From positions 1 through 64,000 of the forward strand of contig JAOAFT010000009.1 of assembly GCA_026416125.1 (NCBI GenBank): a stretch of 64,000 nt of DNA. Reading direction: 5' to 3'. Below the pieces are notes generated by a model, which was not told the origin of the DNA, did no database searches, and saw only the letters and a list, made by a program, of their open reading frames with translations. Numbering within the stretch: the first letter of the stretch is position 1; each line of letters begins with the position of its first letter. Made by a program: the position numbers and the translations under genes. Shown one piece after another: positions 8,540 through 17,487 of this stretch. This DNA comes from Bacteroidota bacterium (GTDB taxonomy: Bacteria > Bacteroidota > Ignavibacteria > UBA10030).

Positions 8540-11101
8540 TTATTTTTCTTCAGTTTCAGCTTCTACGAGTTCACCTGATTCACGTTTACTTTGCCAGATT
8601 GCCCACCCAATTGCAACGATGGCAATGAGAATAACAACAATACCAATACTGCGAGCGGTTGCAAGGAGATCTTCACTCACCATTGGTGATACAATGTTGT
8701 ACCGGAGCACTAGTCCCAGGGTAAGCAAGCTCACCATATTCATAACTTTGATGAGTGGATTGATAGCAGGACCTGCTGTATCCTTCAATGGATCGCCAAC
8801 GGTGTCACCTGTTACAGCGGCTTTGTGTGCTTCAGATCCTTTGCCACCGTAGATACCATCCTCTATCATTTTCTTCGCATTGTCCCATGCACCACCAGCG
8901 TTTGCCATAAACACAGCAAGCAATTGACCAACGAGGATCATACCTGCGAGGAATCCGCCAAGCGCATAAGGACCGAGAACAAAACCGACGAGGATCGGTG
9001 TCATAATTGCGAGGAAACCAGGGCCAATGAGTTCTTTCTGTGCTGTTGTCGTACAGATGTCAACAACGCGTCCGTAGTTTGGTTTCTTTGTCCCTTGCCA
9101 GATTTCTGGATCACGGAATTGAATTCGGCATTCCTTGACAATGTAGTAAGCTGCACGTCCAACAGCACGAATGAGCATGCTACTAAAGAGAAATGGCACT
9201 GCACCACCAATAAGGAAGCCAATGAAAACAGTTGGATCAGCAACAGTAATTTTTCCAGCTTCCTGTAAGTACTGAGCAACTGTCATTAAGTTAATTTTAT
9301 CTTCGCTCCCAACTGCAATAACTGCAATGAAGCTCGAGAACAACGATACTGCAGCAATTACGGCTGACCCAATTGCAATACCTTTTGTTTCAGCTTTGGT
9401 TGTATTACCAACTGCATCGAGATCAGCAAGTATCTGGCGGGCGCGTTTGTAACTCCCTGGATTCTCTCGCTCCATCTGCTCTTTGTCATAACCCATTTCA
9501 CCGATACCATTTGCATTATCGGCAACAGGTCCGAACACGTCCATGGAAATAGTATTTCCTGTGAGGGTGAGCATGCCTATACCTGTCATGGCAACACCAT
9601 ATGCAATGAACATAGGTGGTGTTCCAGCATACGTTAACACTGAGAGGAAAATTGAGATTGCAATTACAAGAATTGCTGTAACAGTGCTTTCATAACCAAC
9701 TGCGAAACCCTGGATTATGTTGGTTGCGTGACCAGTTTGGCAAGATTTTGCAAGACTCTGAACTGGTGCGTGCTTTGTGTGGGTATAGTAACTTGTGACC
9801 TTATTGAGAGCAATAGCAAGGAAAATGCCGATGAGTGTTGTAATGGCTGGTCGCATATCCAATCCAGGGATACCAAAGTTTGCAATCCAACTCAATTGTG
9901 TAGGATCACCGTTCGGGAAACCAGCTTTTGCCATAGGATTACCAAGAAGGTATGCTGGATCGAATCGGAGGTAGAAAAATCCTAATGCAACGAAGCCAAA
10001 GATACTAATAAGAGAACCAATCCAGAAACCTCGATGTACACTCTTCAGAGCTGTATCCGATGTATCGTTGGCTCCTGCTTTAACAGTGTATGTACTGATG
10101 ATGGAACCAAGAACTCCTATACCGCGGACAAGGAGTGGGAAAATAACACCCTTGTGCCCGAAACTTGCCATCCCAAGAATCATTGCGGAAACAATTGTCA
10201 CTTCATAGCTTTCAAAAATATCTGCAGCCATTCCAGCACAGTCGCCAACGTTATCGCCAACGTTATCGGCTATTGTTGCTGCATTCCGTGGATCATCTTC
10301 AGGTATATCTTTTTCAATCTTTCCTACAAGGTCGGCGCCAACATCGGCTGCTTTTGTGTAAATTCCACCACCAACACGCATGAAAAGTGCGAGGAGTGTT
10401 CCACCAAAACCGAACCCAAGGAGTGCTTCGTATGCTTGTTCACCAAAGACGAGAAAGATGAGGGTTCCACCGAGTAGCCCTAATCCATCGGTAAGCATAC
10501 CCGTGATTGTACCAGTACGATATCCAAGCTGGAGAGCTTCACCATAGCTCCGCTTTGCAGCTGCAGCAACACGAAGATTACCTTGTGTTGCAAGTCGCAT
10601 TCCAACGAATCCAACAAGCCAACTAAATACGGATCCCATGAGGAATGCACCAGCACGACCCCAACGAAATGCATCGACTGTTCCAGTGTAGGTGAAATAA
10701 AGAAAAAGAGTGATGATAATAATCAGTGGTCCAATTTTACGGAATTGTGCAGCGAGATATGCATTGGCACCTTCTCGAACAGCTGCAGCAATCTCCTGCA
10801 TCTTTGGGGTTCCCTTATCGGCATTTCGTACTTGCTTTACAAGAAGTAAGGCGTAGAGCAATCCAGCGATCGCTATTCCAAGAACTGTGAGGAGAGCAAC
10901 AACCTCAATTGTTGTATAACGTGGATCGCTGAAAAGTGCAAAGGGTTTGAAGGATTCATGCGATTGTTCATCTGGTGTTTGCGTGAATCCTGTGTAGGGT
11001 AAGAATACAAATGCTGCAACGAACAGAATCATCATTGCTAAGAGGTAATTCCGTCGAGCAACGGGTGTACTCTTGATGAAGAGATCACGTAAACTATTCA
11101 T
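8540..11101 (-). CDS. hppA: Membrane-bound proton-translocating pyrophosphatase, K+-independent type
   Basis: 853 residues, slightly longer than the usual 660-800 because of an N-terminal extension holding a first hydrophobic segment (about 20-40). It couples PPi hydrolysis to ion pumping across the inner membrane. The family signature DVGADLVGKIEKDIPEDDPRN and the following DNVGDNVGDCAGMAADIFE supply the PPi/Mg2+-binding aspartates; a second acidic site is seen in GDTVGDPLKDTAGPAINPLIK. The K+-dependence site reads GNTTKAETKG at about residue 563: Lys where K+-dependent enzymes have Ala, the mark of the K+-independent H+-pumping subfamily. It is a single-gene unit, divergent from the trp operon and ended by the hairpin at 8475. 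Ion specificity is inferred from that residue only. Confidence 0.97.
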   Translation of the reverse strand: MNSLRDLFIKSTPVARRNYLLAMMILFVAAFVFLPYTGFTQTPDEQSHESFKPFALFSDPRYTTIEVVALLTVLGIAIAGLLYALLLVKQVRNADKGTPKMQEIAAAVREGANAYLAAQFRKIGPLIIIITLFLYFTYTGTVDAFRWGRAGAFLMGSVFSWLVGFVGMRLATQGNLRVAAAAKRSYGEALQLGYRTGTITGMLTDGLGLLGGTLIFLVFGEQAYEALLGFGFGGTLLALFMRVGGGIYTKAADVGADLVGKIEKDIPEDDPRNAATIADNVGDNVGDCAGMAADIFESYEVTIVSAMILGMASFGHKGVIFPLLVRGIGVLGSIISTYTVKAGANDTSDTALKSVHRGFWIGSLISIFGFVALGFFYLRFDPAYLLGNPMAKAGFPNGDPTQLSWIANFGIPGLDMRPAITTLIGIFLAIALNKVTSYYTHTKHAPVQSLAKSCQTGHATNIIQGFAVGYESTVTAILVIAISIFLSVLTYAGTPPMFIAYGVAMTGIGMLTLTGNTISMDVFGPVADNANGIGEMGYDKEQMERENPGSYKRARQILADLDAVGNTTKAETKGIAIGSAVIAAVSLFSSFIAVIAVGSEDKINLMTVAQYLQEAGKITVADPTVFIGFLIGGAVPFLFSSMLIRAVGRAAYYIVKECRIQFRDPEIWQGTKKPNYGRVVDICTTTAQKELIGPGFLAIMTPILVGFVLGPYALGGFLAGMILVGQLLAVFMANAGGAWDNAKKMIEDGIYGGKGSEAHKAAVTGDTVGDPLKDTAGPAINPLIKVMNMVSLLTLGLVLRYNIVSPMVSEDLLATARSIGIVVILIAIVAIGWAIWQSKRESGELVEAETEEK

Positions 11102-11302
11102 ACTTATCCCTATAAATTAGTGAGTGATACGGTTACATAATTTCATACTAAGTATGGAGTGAATTGAACGTAGAGAAGCCACGCGCATCTATTTGCTTCG
11201 CCACGTCAAATCAAACTCGACCTTTAAAATCCTTCCAACTTTCTAAAAAATCAAGTTTGTTTTGTTACTTTTAGAAGAAAATTATTTTTTTGAAATTAAC
11301 AC

Positions 11303-11331
11303 TTGACATTATAAGGAGAATTTACTATAGT
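11303..11331 (+). promoter_or_regulatory. Promoter of the trp operon (housekeeping sigma, -35/-10)
   Basis: TTGACA (11303-11308), a 17-nt spacer and TATAGT (11326-11331), a near-perfect sigma-70-type promoter. Transcription should begin near 11338, about 3 nt before the trpL ATG. It lies in the divergent hppA/trp interval; the remaining bases from 11102 to 11302 show no other element I can name. Confidence 0.8.
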
Positions 11332-11340
11332 AAAGTAGCA

Positions 11341-11421
11341 ATGAGAATCGGTACAACATATCAAAGTTTTACATGGACGTGGTGGTGGCGCTGGCGTGTG
11401 TCCACGCTTCCACCTGCGTGA
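11341..11421 (+). CDS. trpL: trp operon leader peptide, 26 residues with five Trp
   Basis: ATG at 11341, TGA at 11419-11421. Trp codons are codons 12, 14, 15, 16 and 18 (11374-11394), in the string TWTWWWRW, in a proteome where Trp is rare. The short frame sits between a consensus promoter and a terminator, upstream of a complete trp operon. Stalling at these codons would leave the antiterminator segment (11402-11414) free; reaching the stop codon would cover it. No Shine-Dalgarno is at usable distance (AAGGAG at 11313-11318 falls in the promoter spacer, 22 nt away). With a predicted start of transcription near 11338, the peptide is probably translated from a leaderless or nearly leaderless mRNA. 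Confidence 0.9.
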   Translation: MRIGTTYQSFTWTWWWRWRVSTLPPA

Positions 11422-11463
11422 TGTACTTTGATTGTTGATTCAGCAAAAAAGGTGGAAACGTGG
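11381..11463 (+). promoter_or_regulatory. trp attenuator: alternative 1:2 and 2:3 RNA pairings
   Basis: Segment 2 (CCACGCTTCCACC, 11402-11414) can pair with segment 1 in the Trp-codon stretch (GGTGG at 11381-11388 and GCGTG at 11394-11398) or with segment 3 (GGTGGAAACGTGG, 11451-11463; 12 of 13 positions match). Segment 3 is also the 5' arm of the terminator. Low tryptophanyl-tRNA stalls the ribosome on segment 1, 2:3 forms and transcription continues. High tryptophan lets the ribosome reach the TGA at 11421, cover segment 2 and allow the 3:4 terminator. This is the E. coli-type logic, read directly from the pairings. Confidence 0.88.
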
Positions 11464-11485
11464 ACTGAGCGTTCCCACCTTTTTT
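11445..11485 (+). terminator. trp attenuator terminator (segments 3:4)
   Basis: AAAAAAGGTGGAAACG (11445-11460) pairs with CGTTCCCACCTTTTTT (11470-11485), one mismatch, 9-nt loop, with the T run in the 3' arm. It lies 140 nt before trpB2. The 5' arm overlaps antiterminator segment 3, so the two structures exclude each other. Confidence 0.9.
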
Positions 11486-11624
11486 GTTGTACATCCTTCC
11501 GAAAGTGTGGGAACCTCACCAAAAGAATGAATTACCACTGAGATAAGATTACAACTAATAATTAATTCCCATTGAACGCTGAAGCGTTTAATGTGTATGT
11601 ATTCATTCAATTTAGGAGGAACCT

Positions 11625-12932
11625 ATGGAACGTAAAATTGTACTCGCAGAAAAAGATATACCAACCCATTACTACAATCTACTTGCAGATTTACCGACAC
11701 CGCTTGATCCACCACTTCACCCTGCCACAAAGCAACCTGTTTCACCACAGGATTTAGCTGTTATTTTTCCTATGGAGCTGATTAAACAGGAAGTAAGCTC
11801 AGAGCGGTATATTGAAATACCTGAGGAGGTCCGGAAAGCGTATACAAAGTACCGACCGACACCGCTTTATCGAGCACTCGAATTGGAGAAAGCACTCGAT
11901 ACACCTGCCCACATTTATTACAAATACGAAGGGGTAAGCCCAGCAGGGAGCCACAAGTTGAATACGGCACTTGCACAAGCGTACTACAATAAGCAAGCAG
12001 GGATCAAGCGTATTGCAACCGAAACAGGCGCTGGACAATGGGGAAGTTCGTTAGCACTTGCTTGTAAGGAGTTTGGTCTCCAGTGTAAAGTGTACATGGT
12101 AAAAGTGAGTTATGAACAGAAGCCATATCGTCGGTCAATGATCCAAGCATGGGGGAGTGAAGTTGTTCCAAGTCCAAGCCCAGACACAAAAGCAGGTCGT
12201 GATATTTTAGCTAAAGATCCGAACTCACGCGGAAGTCTTGGAATTGCCATTAGCGAAGCCGTCGAAGATGCTGCTTCTCGTGAAGATACAAACTATTCTT
12301 TGGGAAGTGTATTAAACCATGTTTTGCTCCATCAAACAGTGATAGGGTTAGAAGCGAAGAAGCAAATGGAGATTGCAGGCGAGTACCCAGATATTGTTAT
12401 TGGATGTGTTGGTGGGGGGTCGAATTTTGGAGGATTAGCACTCCCCTTTATTAAGGATAAGTTCGATGGCAAGAACATTCGTGCAATTGCTGTTGAACCG
12501 ACTTCGTGTCCATCACTTACAGGAGGTGAGTACCGGTATGATTTTGGGGACGTTGCTGGTTTGACACCGCTCCTTTTGATGTACACGCTTGGACATGACT
12601 TTATGCCACCATCAATTCATGCTGGCGGATTACGATACCATGGTATGTCACCACTTGTAAGTAAATTGTATAAAGAAAAGTATATAGAAGCGCAAGCATA
12701 CCCCCAAACGGAGGTTTTTGAAGCAGGGGTTCTTTTTGCTCGCACTGAAGGGATTATTCCAGCACCCGAATCAGCCCATGCTATCAAAGCAGCAATTGAA
12801 GAAGCAAGGAGAGCAAAAGTAGAGGGGACAAAAAAGATTATTCTCTTTAATCTGAGTGGTCATGGATTACTCGATTTGAGTGCGTACGACGCTTACTTTG
12901 CAGGTCAATTGAATAACGGAAACAACAAATGA
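11625..12932 (+). CDS. trpB2: Tryptophan synthase beta-like, TrpB2 type
   Basis: 435 residues, PLP-dependent, longer than the TrpB1 copy at 17.5 kb as is usual for TrpB2. The PLP lysine lies in [16 protein letters not shown], the phosphate loop in [11 protein letters not shown], and late motifs in [10 protein letters not shown] and NLSGHG. TrpB2 converts indole and serine to tryptophan, generally without tight TrpA binding, and may salvage free indole or act as a serine deaminase. The ATG at 11625 has an excellent site (AGGAGG, about 11612). It is the first structural gene after the attenuator and so receives the full Trp-responsive control. An operon with both TrpB2 and TrpB1 is noteworthy; the exact in vivo role of this copy cannot be read from sequence. 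Confidence 0.95.
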   Translation: MERKIVLAEKDIPTHYYNLLADLPTPLDPPLHPATKQPVSPQDLAVIFPMELIKQEVSSERYIEIPEEVRKAYTKYRPTPLYRALELEKALDTPAHIYYKYEGVSPAGSHKLNTALAQAYYNKQAGIKRIATETGAGQWGSSLALACKEFGLQCKVYMVKVSYEQKPYRRSMIQAWGSEVVPSPSPDTKAGRDILAKDPNSRGSLGIAISEAVEDAASREDTNYSLGSVLNHVLLHQTVIGLEAKKQMEIAGEYPDIVIGCVGGGSNFGGLALPFIKDKFDGKNIRAIAVEPTSCPSLTGGEYRYDFGDVAGLTPLLLMYTLGHDFMPPSIHAGGLRYHGMSPLVSKLYKEKYIEAQAYPQTEVFEAGVLFARTEGIIPAPESAHAIKAAIEEARRAKVEGTKKIILFNLSGHGLLDLSAYDAYFAGQLNNGNNK

Positions 12933-12943
12933 GAAAAAATACG

Positions 12944-12982
12944 TGGAGTGTGGTGGGATGAAGTATATACTCACCACCTCCA
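12944..12982 (+). other. Intercistronic hairpin between trpB2 and trpE
   Basis: TGGAG (12944-12948) and GTGGTG (12950-12955), separated by one bulged T, pair with CACCACCTCCA (12972-12982) around a 16-nt loop. No T run follows, so it is not an intrinsic terminator. It ends 9 nt before the trpE ribosome site (AAGGGAG, 12991) and could stabilise or process the mRNA or set trpE expression relative to trpB2. Confidence 0.45.
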
Positions 12983-13004
12983 TTGTAAAAAAGGGAGCAT
13001 AGGT

Positions 13005-14495
13005 ATGATTTCATTCGAGCTTTTTAAAGAGGCAAGCACTCAGTATAACGTTATTCCCTTAACGGAGACGTTTTTAGCTGATACGCATACCCCAGTAACA
13101 CTGTATAGGGCACTTCGGCAGAAAGGTGAAATTTCATTTTTACTTGAGAGTGCCGAAAGCAATGAACGATTAGGAAGATTTTCTTTTGTTGGTTGTAAGC
13201 CACTTTTTACGCTCGCGCTCCGTGATGGGGTTGTTTGGATTAATAAAGGTGGAAAAGAAGAACGTATAGAAGGTCACTTAATTGATGTAATACGAAATCT
13301 AATGTCTACGTACACCCAATACCCTCTTCCTCAATTAGAAGGATTTTCTGGTGGGCTTCTTGGATATGTTGGTTACGATACCGTGACACAGTTTGAAAAA
13401 ATTCCACTTCCAGTAAGGAAACCGTACGTTCAACCAGATGCACTTTTTGGATTTTTCCTTTCGGTTGTTCGCTACGACCACAGGAAACAACTTATAACGA
13501 TTATCCACAATGTTATTGTAAAAGACGGTATAACACTTCGACAACAGTATGAAGAAGGTCGGTATGCACTCGAATTTCTGAAAGAACAAGTACTTGCTTC
13601 GCACAATGGACCATCATTTTTTGAATATGAGAAACCAAAGTACACGGAAGATGATGAAAGAAAATTTGAAGAGATGGTCGAAAAAGCAAAGCAGTATATT
13701 TACGATGGTGATATTTTTCAGGTAGTTCTTTCCAGAAGAATGACGCTCAAGTATCGAGGAGATACATTTCCTGTGTACCGTGCTCTTCGTTTAATTAACC
13801 CTTCACCATATTTGTTTTACATTGAGTTTGGTACAATTACATTGCTTGGATCTTCCCCTGAAATACTCGTGCGTGTAACAAATAGACACGTTGAAGTTTT
13901 TCCAATTGCTGGAACGCGGAAGCGTGGCAGTACAATCGAAGATGACATTAAACTCGAGCGTGAGTTGCTTGCAGATGAAAAGGAGCTTGCAGAACATCAC
14001 ATGCTCATAGACTTAGGTCGGAACGATGTTGGGAGAGTATGTACCGTTGGAAGTGTCCATGTTCCAGTTAATAAACGGATTGATAAGTATTCGCATGTAA
14101 TGCATATCGTTTCCGAGGTACATGGCACATTGCGTCCTGAATGTACAAGTGTTGATGCTCTCCAAGCATGTTTTCCTGCTGGAACAGTAACGGGTGCGCC
14201 AAAAGTTCGAGCAATGGAAATAATCAGTGAATTAGAAGAAGTACGCCGCTGTGTGTACGCTGGTGCTGTGGGATATATTGGTTTTGGCGATTCCTTAGAT
14301 ATGTGCATAGCGATTCGCACACTTGTTGCAACTGAAAACCACATTCACATTCAAGCAGGTGCTGGAATTGTTGCCGATTCACGACCAAAGAGAGAATACC
14401 TTGAAACACAGGCGAAAGCCAGTGCTTTGCTTGAAGCAGTACATCTCGCTGCATCAGATTTTAATTTAACACTACTCCGACGAGGTGTTGCATGA
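13005..14495 (+). CDS. trpE: Anthranilate synthase component I
   Basis: 496 residues; chorismate to anthranilate using ammonia supplied by TrpG. The start is ATG 13005, with AAGGGAG at 12991-12997; an in-frame GTG at 12948 would run through the intercistronic hairpin and is less likely. The N-terminal region has the tryptophan-feedback pocket motif FLLESAESNERLGRFSF (about residue 44). The catalytic C-terminal half shows IFQVVLSRR, GSSPEILVR, PIAGTRKRG, ELLADEKELAEHHMLIDLGRNDVGRV and GTVTGAPKVRAMEII, all typical of chorismate-using enzymes. The stop overlaps the trpG start (ATGA), implying translational coupling of the two subunits. Confidence 0.97.
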   Translation: MISFELFKEASTQYNVIPLTETFLADTHTPVTLYRALRQKGEISFLLESAESNERLGRFSFVGCKPLFTLALRDGVVWINKGGKEERIEGHLIDVIRNLMSTYTQYPLPQLEGFSGGLLGYVGYDTVTQFEKIPLPVRKPYVQPDALFGFFLSVVRYDHRKQLITIIHNVIVKDGITLRQQYEEGRYALEFLKEQVLASHNGPSFFEYEKPKYTEDDERKFEEMVEKAKQYIYDGDIFQVVLSRRMTLKYRGDTFPVYRALRLINPSPYLFYIEFGTITLLGSSPEILVRVTNRHVEVFPIAGTRKRGSTIEDDIKLERELLADEKELAEHHMLIDLGRNDVGRVCTVGSVHVPVNKRIDKYSHVMHIVSEVHGTLRPECTSVDALQACFPAGTVTGAPKVRAMEIISELEEVRRCVYAGAVGYIGFGDSLDMCIAIRTLVATENHIHIQAGAGIVADSRPKREYLETQAKASALLEAVHLAASDFNLTLLRRGVA

Positions 14496-15064
14496 TCGTT
14501 GTACTCGACAACTATGACTCATTTACCTATAATCTGGTTCAAATTGTTGGTACCCTTGTAAGCGAAGTACGCGTCTTTCGCAACGACGCAATTACAGTTG
14601 ATGAATTAGACCAGCTTCGGCCCCATGGTATAATTATTTCCCCCGGACCGGGAAGACCTGAGGATGCAGGTATTTCAATGGAGGTTATTCGTGTTCTAGG
14701 TGATAGGATACCAATACTTGGTGTTTGTTTGGGGCATCAAGCAATTGGTGCTGTTTATGGTGCTTCAATTGTCCATGCACCAGAATTAGTTCATGGTAAA
14801 ACATCAAAGATATACCACACTAACCACTTTCTTTTTCATAATATGGACAATCCATTCGAAGCTGGGAGATACCATTCCCTTGTTATTGATAAAAATTCAT
14901 TACCACCTGGATTGCGAGTAATTGCTACCACAAGCGATGGTACTATTATGGCTGTTGAACATGAAAAGTATCCAGTTTTTGGTATTCAGTTTCATCCAGA
15001 ATCGATTTTAACACCAGCGGGACCAACTATTCTTGCGAATTGGGTAGGAGGATTATACCAATGA
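14492..15064 (+). CDS. trpG: Anthranilate synthase component II, glutamine amidotransferase
   Basis: 190 residues, class I amidotransferase that releases ammonia from glutamine for TrpE. The catalytic triad is visible: Cys79 in GVCLGHQAIG, and His168 and Glu170 in QFHPESI. The N-terminal DNYDSFTYNLVQ and SPGPGRPEDAG oxyanion region are canonical. A free-standing subunit, not fused to TrpD as in enterics. It overlaps trpE by 4 nt and trpD by 4 nt. Confidence 0.97.
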   Translation: MIVVLDNYDSFTYNLVQIVGTLVSEVRVFRNDAITVDELDQLRPHGIIISPGPGRPEDAGISMEVIRVLGDRIPILGVCLGHQAIGAVYGASIVHAPELVHGKTSKIYHTNHFLFHNMDNPFEAGRYHSLVIDKNSLPPGLRVIATTSDGTIMAVEHEKYPVFGIQFHPESILTPAGPTILANWVGGLYQ

Positions 15065-16074
15065 AGTACTACATTGAAAAATGTTTGAACAATGAACATC
15101 TCACAATAGAAGAAGCTTCGCAAGCACTTGATACAATTATGAGTGGAGGTGCAACAGATGCGCAAATTGCTGGTCTCCTTGTTGCATTGCGAGCAAAAGG
15201 GGAAACCGTTGATGAGATAATTGGGTTTGCACGTACAATGCGCGAAAAAGCCATTAAAATTAACATTGAAGATGATAACGCAGTGGATTTGTGTGGTACT
15301 GGAGGAGATGGTACAAATACATTTAATATTTCAACGGTTGCTTCGTTTGTTGTTGCAGGTGCAGGGATCACTGTAGCGAAGCATGGAAATCGTTCTGTTT
15401 CAAGTCAATGTGGAAGTGCCGATTTGCTAACAGCTCTTGGTGTTAACATTGATATAGAACCTGAAAAAGTCAGAAGAGCGATTAACACAATCGGAATAGG
15501 GTTTCTCTTTGCTCCCAAGTTTCATCCTGCCATGAAGCACGCTTCAAAGGCTAGAACGGATCTTGGCATTAAAAGTATTTTCAACATGCTAGGACCCATT
15601 ACAAATCCTGCGAGTGTCCAGAAACAAGTCATTGGAACATATAGTCCAACTGTTGCTCAAAAGCTGGCACATGCACTCAGTTCCCTTGGATCTGAGCATG
15701 CCTGTGTCCTTCATAGCCACGATGGCGCAGATGAAATTACACTTTCGAGTACGACGTCGATCTTTGAAGTGAAGAGAGGAACAGTTGCTGAAGTTTACAA
15801 CATTTCTGCAGATACGTTCGGAGTGCGGAATGCTCCACTTCGTGTACTGCAAACAAAATCAAAAGAAGAGAATATTTCAATTGCACTAAGTGTTCTTCGG
15901 AACGAACAATCGCCAGCACGCGATGTTGTTATTGTAAATGCAGCGTATGGTATTTATGTCTCAGGGAAAGCCAAAAGTATCGGTGAGGCAACAATGGCAG
16001 CGCAAGAATCGCTCCAGAGTGGACGAGCGCTTCAAAAACTTCAACAACTCATTGATTTTACGAACGCAGTATGA
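15061..16074 (+). CDS. trpD: Anthranilate phosphoribosyltransferase
   Basis: 337 residues; transfers phosphoribosyl from PRPP to anthranilate. The PRPP-binding glycine-rich loop reads GTGGDGTNTFNIST, followed by KHGNRSVSSQCGSADLLTALG; the anthranilate-side motifs H-P-A-M-K and RTDLGIKSIFNMLGP-TNP are present. The ATG at 15061 overlaps the trpG stop (ATGA) and has TAGGAGGA at 15045-15052; a TTG at 15040 in frame is unlikely. Standard length. Confidence 0.97.
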   Translation: MKYYIEKCLNNEHLTIEEASQALDTIMSGGATDAQIAGLLVALRAKGETVDEIIGFARTMREKAIKINIEDDNAVDLCGTGGDGTNTFNISTVASFVVAGAGITVAKHGNRSVSSQCGSADLLTALGVNIDIEPEKVRRAINTIGIGFLFAPKFHPAMKHASKARTDLGIKSIFNMLGPITNPASVQKQVIGTYSPTVAQKLAHALSSLGSEHACVLHSHDGADEITLSSTTSIFEVKRGTVAEVYNISADTFGVRNAPLRVLQTKSKEENISIALSVLRNEQSPARDVVIVNAAYGIYVSGKAKSIGEATMAAQESLQSGRALQKLQQLIDFTNAV

Positions 16075-16868
16075 GTATTCTTACTTCAATTGTCGAACGC
16101 AAAAAACAACAGCTCCAATACCAGAAACGACAAGTACCACAACATATCTTCGTCGATTCGCAGTACTACGATCGAACAACGTTATCACTTCTCGAGGGAG
16201 TGTCAAGAAAAAAAATTGGAATTATTGCAGAATGTAAACAAGCATCTCCATCGAAGGGTGTACTTAGGAAAGGATACAACGCAGCATCAATTGCACAATC
16301 CTACGAGCAGGCGGGTGCAGCAGGAATTTCTGTGCTCACAGAAGAACACTTTTTCCGTGGATCTTTGAATGATTTAGCGAATGTTCGTGCTGTTGTAAAC
16401 CTACCGGTTCTCCGAAAAGATTTCATTATTGATTCGTATCAGCTCCATGAAGCGAAATCCTATGGCGCTGATGCAGTACTTCTCATTGCTGATATTCTCG
16501 AGAAGAACCATTTGCAAGAACTGATGCACGAAGCTGAGGAGCTTGGCTTAGAAACACTTGTTGAAATTCATTCTGTGCAGGAACTTGAGAAAATACCGTT
16601 GGACCAAACAAAATTGCTTGGAATCAATAATCGTAATCTTCGGACCTTTACGGTTGACTGCGAAACAACGGTAGCTGTTGTACGTGCAATTCCTCGTACT
16701 ATTACAGTGGTTAGTGAAAGCGGTATCCAGAACGCAAACGATATTCAATACCTGTATACGTATGGAGTGAAAAACTTTCTCATCGGAGAAGCATTTATAC
16801 GCACTGATGATCCTGGAAAAGCATTACGAACACTACTTATGGAAGGGGAATCAAGACTATGCTTGTGA
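16071..16868 (+). CDS. trpC: Indole-3-glycerol-phosphate synthase
   Basis: 265 residues, a (beta/alpha)8 enzyme that closes CdRP to indole-3-glycerol phosphate. Signature IIAECKQASPSKGVLRKGY holds the catalytic lysine and serine; LRKDFIIDSYQ gives the general-acid lysine, and GINNRNLRTF and SESGIQ form phosphate-binding loops. Single-function, not fused to TrpF. The ATG at 16071 overlaps the trpD stop by 4 nt. Confidence 0.96.
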   Translation: MSILTSIVERKKQQLQYQKRQVPQHIFVDSQYYDRTTLSLLEGVSRKKIGIIAECKQASPSKGVLRKGYNAASIAQSYEQAGAAGISVLTEEHFFRGSLNDLANVRAVVNLPVLRKDFIIDSYQLHEAKSYGADAVLLIADILEKNHLQELMHEAEELGLETLVEIHSVQELEKIPLDQTKLLGINNRNLRTFTVDCETTVAVVRAIPRTITVVSESGIQNANDIQYLYTYGVKNFLIGEAFIRTDDPGKALRTLLMEGESRLCL

Positions 16869-17482
16869 AAATTTGTGGTATTACAAATGTAGATGATGCA
16901 ATGTGCGCAACAGAATTAGGGGCAGATGCTCTTGGTTTTATTTTTGTTTCGTCCAGTCCACGGTACGTTCAACTCTCGCATGCAGCAAAAATTATTCATA
17001 TCGTAAAAGGCTGTTATGGAACAAAAGCACCTCTCTGTGTTGGTGTGTTTGTGAATGCGGATCGAATACGCATAAGCGAAGTGCTTCAACGAGTACCACT
17101 CGATTGTCTTCAATTCCATGGAGATGAACAAGCGAATGATTTAAAAGGATACACACAAACTGTGTGGAAAGCATTTAGAGTATCGGAGTACTTTGAAGCT
17201 GAAGTAGTAAAGCAATATCCCATTGATGTGTGTGTATTAGATACATACGATCCATTGTCATTTGGTGGTACAGGGAAGGCATTTAACTGGGAAAAAGCTG
17301 TGGAAGTGAAAAAGTATCGTAAAGTCATACTCAGTGGGGGGCTTCATCCTGGAAATGTACTCCAGGCATATGAACAAGTTCAACCGTTTGGAATTGATGT
17401 GAACAGTGGAGTTGAGTTTGCTCCTGGGAAAAAAGACCATCAAAAATTACGATTACTTTTTAAAATTATGGAGAGAGGATAG
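16859..17482 (+). CDS. trpF: Phosphoribosylanthranilate isomerase
   Basis: 207 residues, (beta/alpha)8 Amadori isomerase making CdRP from PRA. KICGITN at the N-terminus carries the general-base cysteine (Cys6 or so); the general-acid aspartate is in [19 protein letters not shown], and the phosphate loop is [11 protein letters not shown] plus GIDVNSGVE. Starts inside the end of trpC (10-nt overlap), consistent with coupled translation. Confidence 0.95.
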   Translation: MLVKICGITNVDDAMCATELGADALGFIFVSSSPRYVQLSHAAKIIHIVKGCYGTKAPLCVGVFVNADRIRISEVLQRVPLDCLQFHGDEQANDLKGYTQTVWKAFRVSEYFEAEVVKQYPIDVCVLDTYDPLSFGGTGKAFNWEKAVEVKKYRKVILSGGLHPGNVLQAYEQVQPFGIDVNSGVEFAPGKKDHQKLRLLFKIMERG

Positions 17483-17487
17483 TACGA

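Noticed and set aside
8825-10850. Several Cys-rich plus-strand frames opposite hppA
   Set aside because: They are antisense shadows of a strongly conserved minus-strand gene, without ribosome sites.
12929-12961. A 10-codon frame with one Trp between trpB2 and trpE as a second leader peptide
   Set aside because: Only one Trp codon, no terminator downstream, and it lies across the hairpin; it is probably chance.
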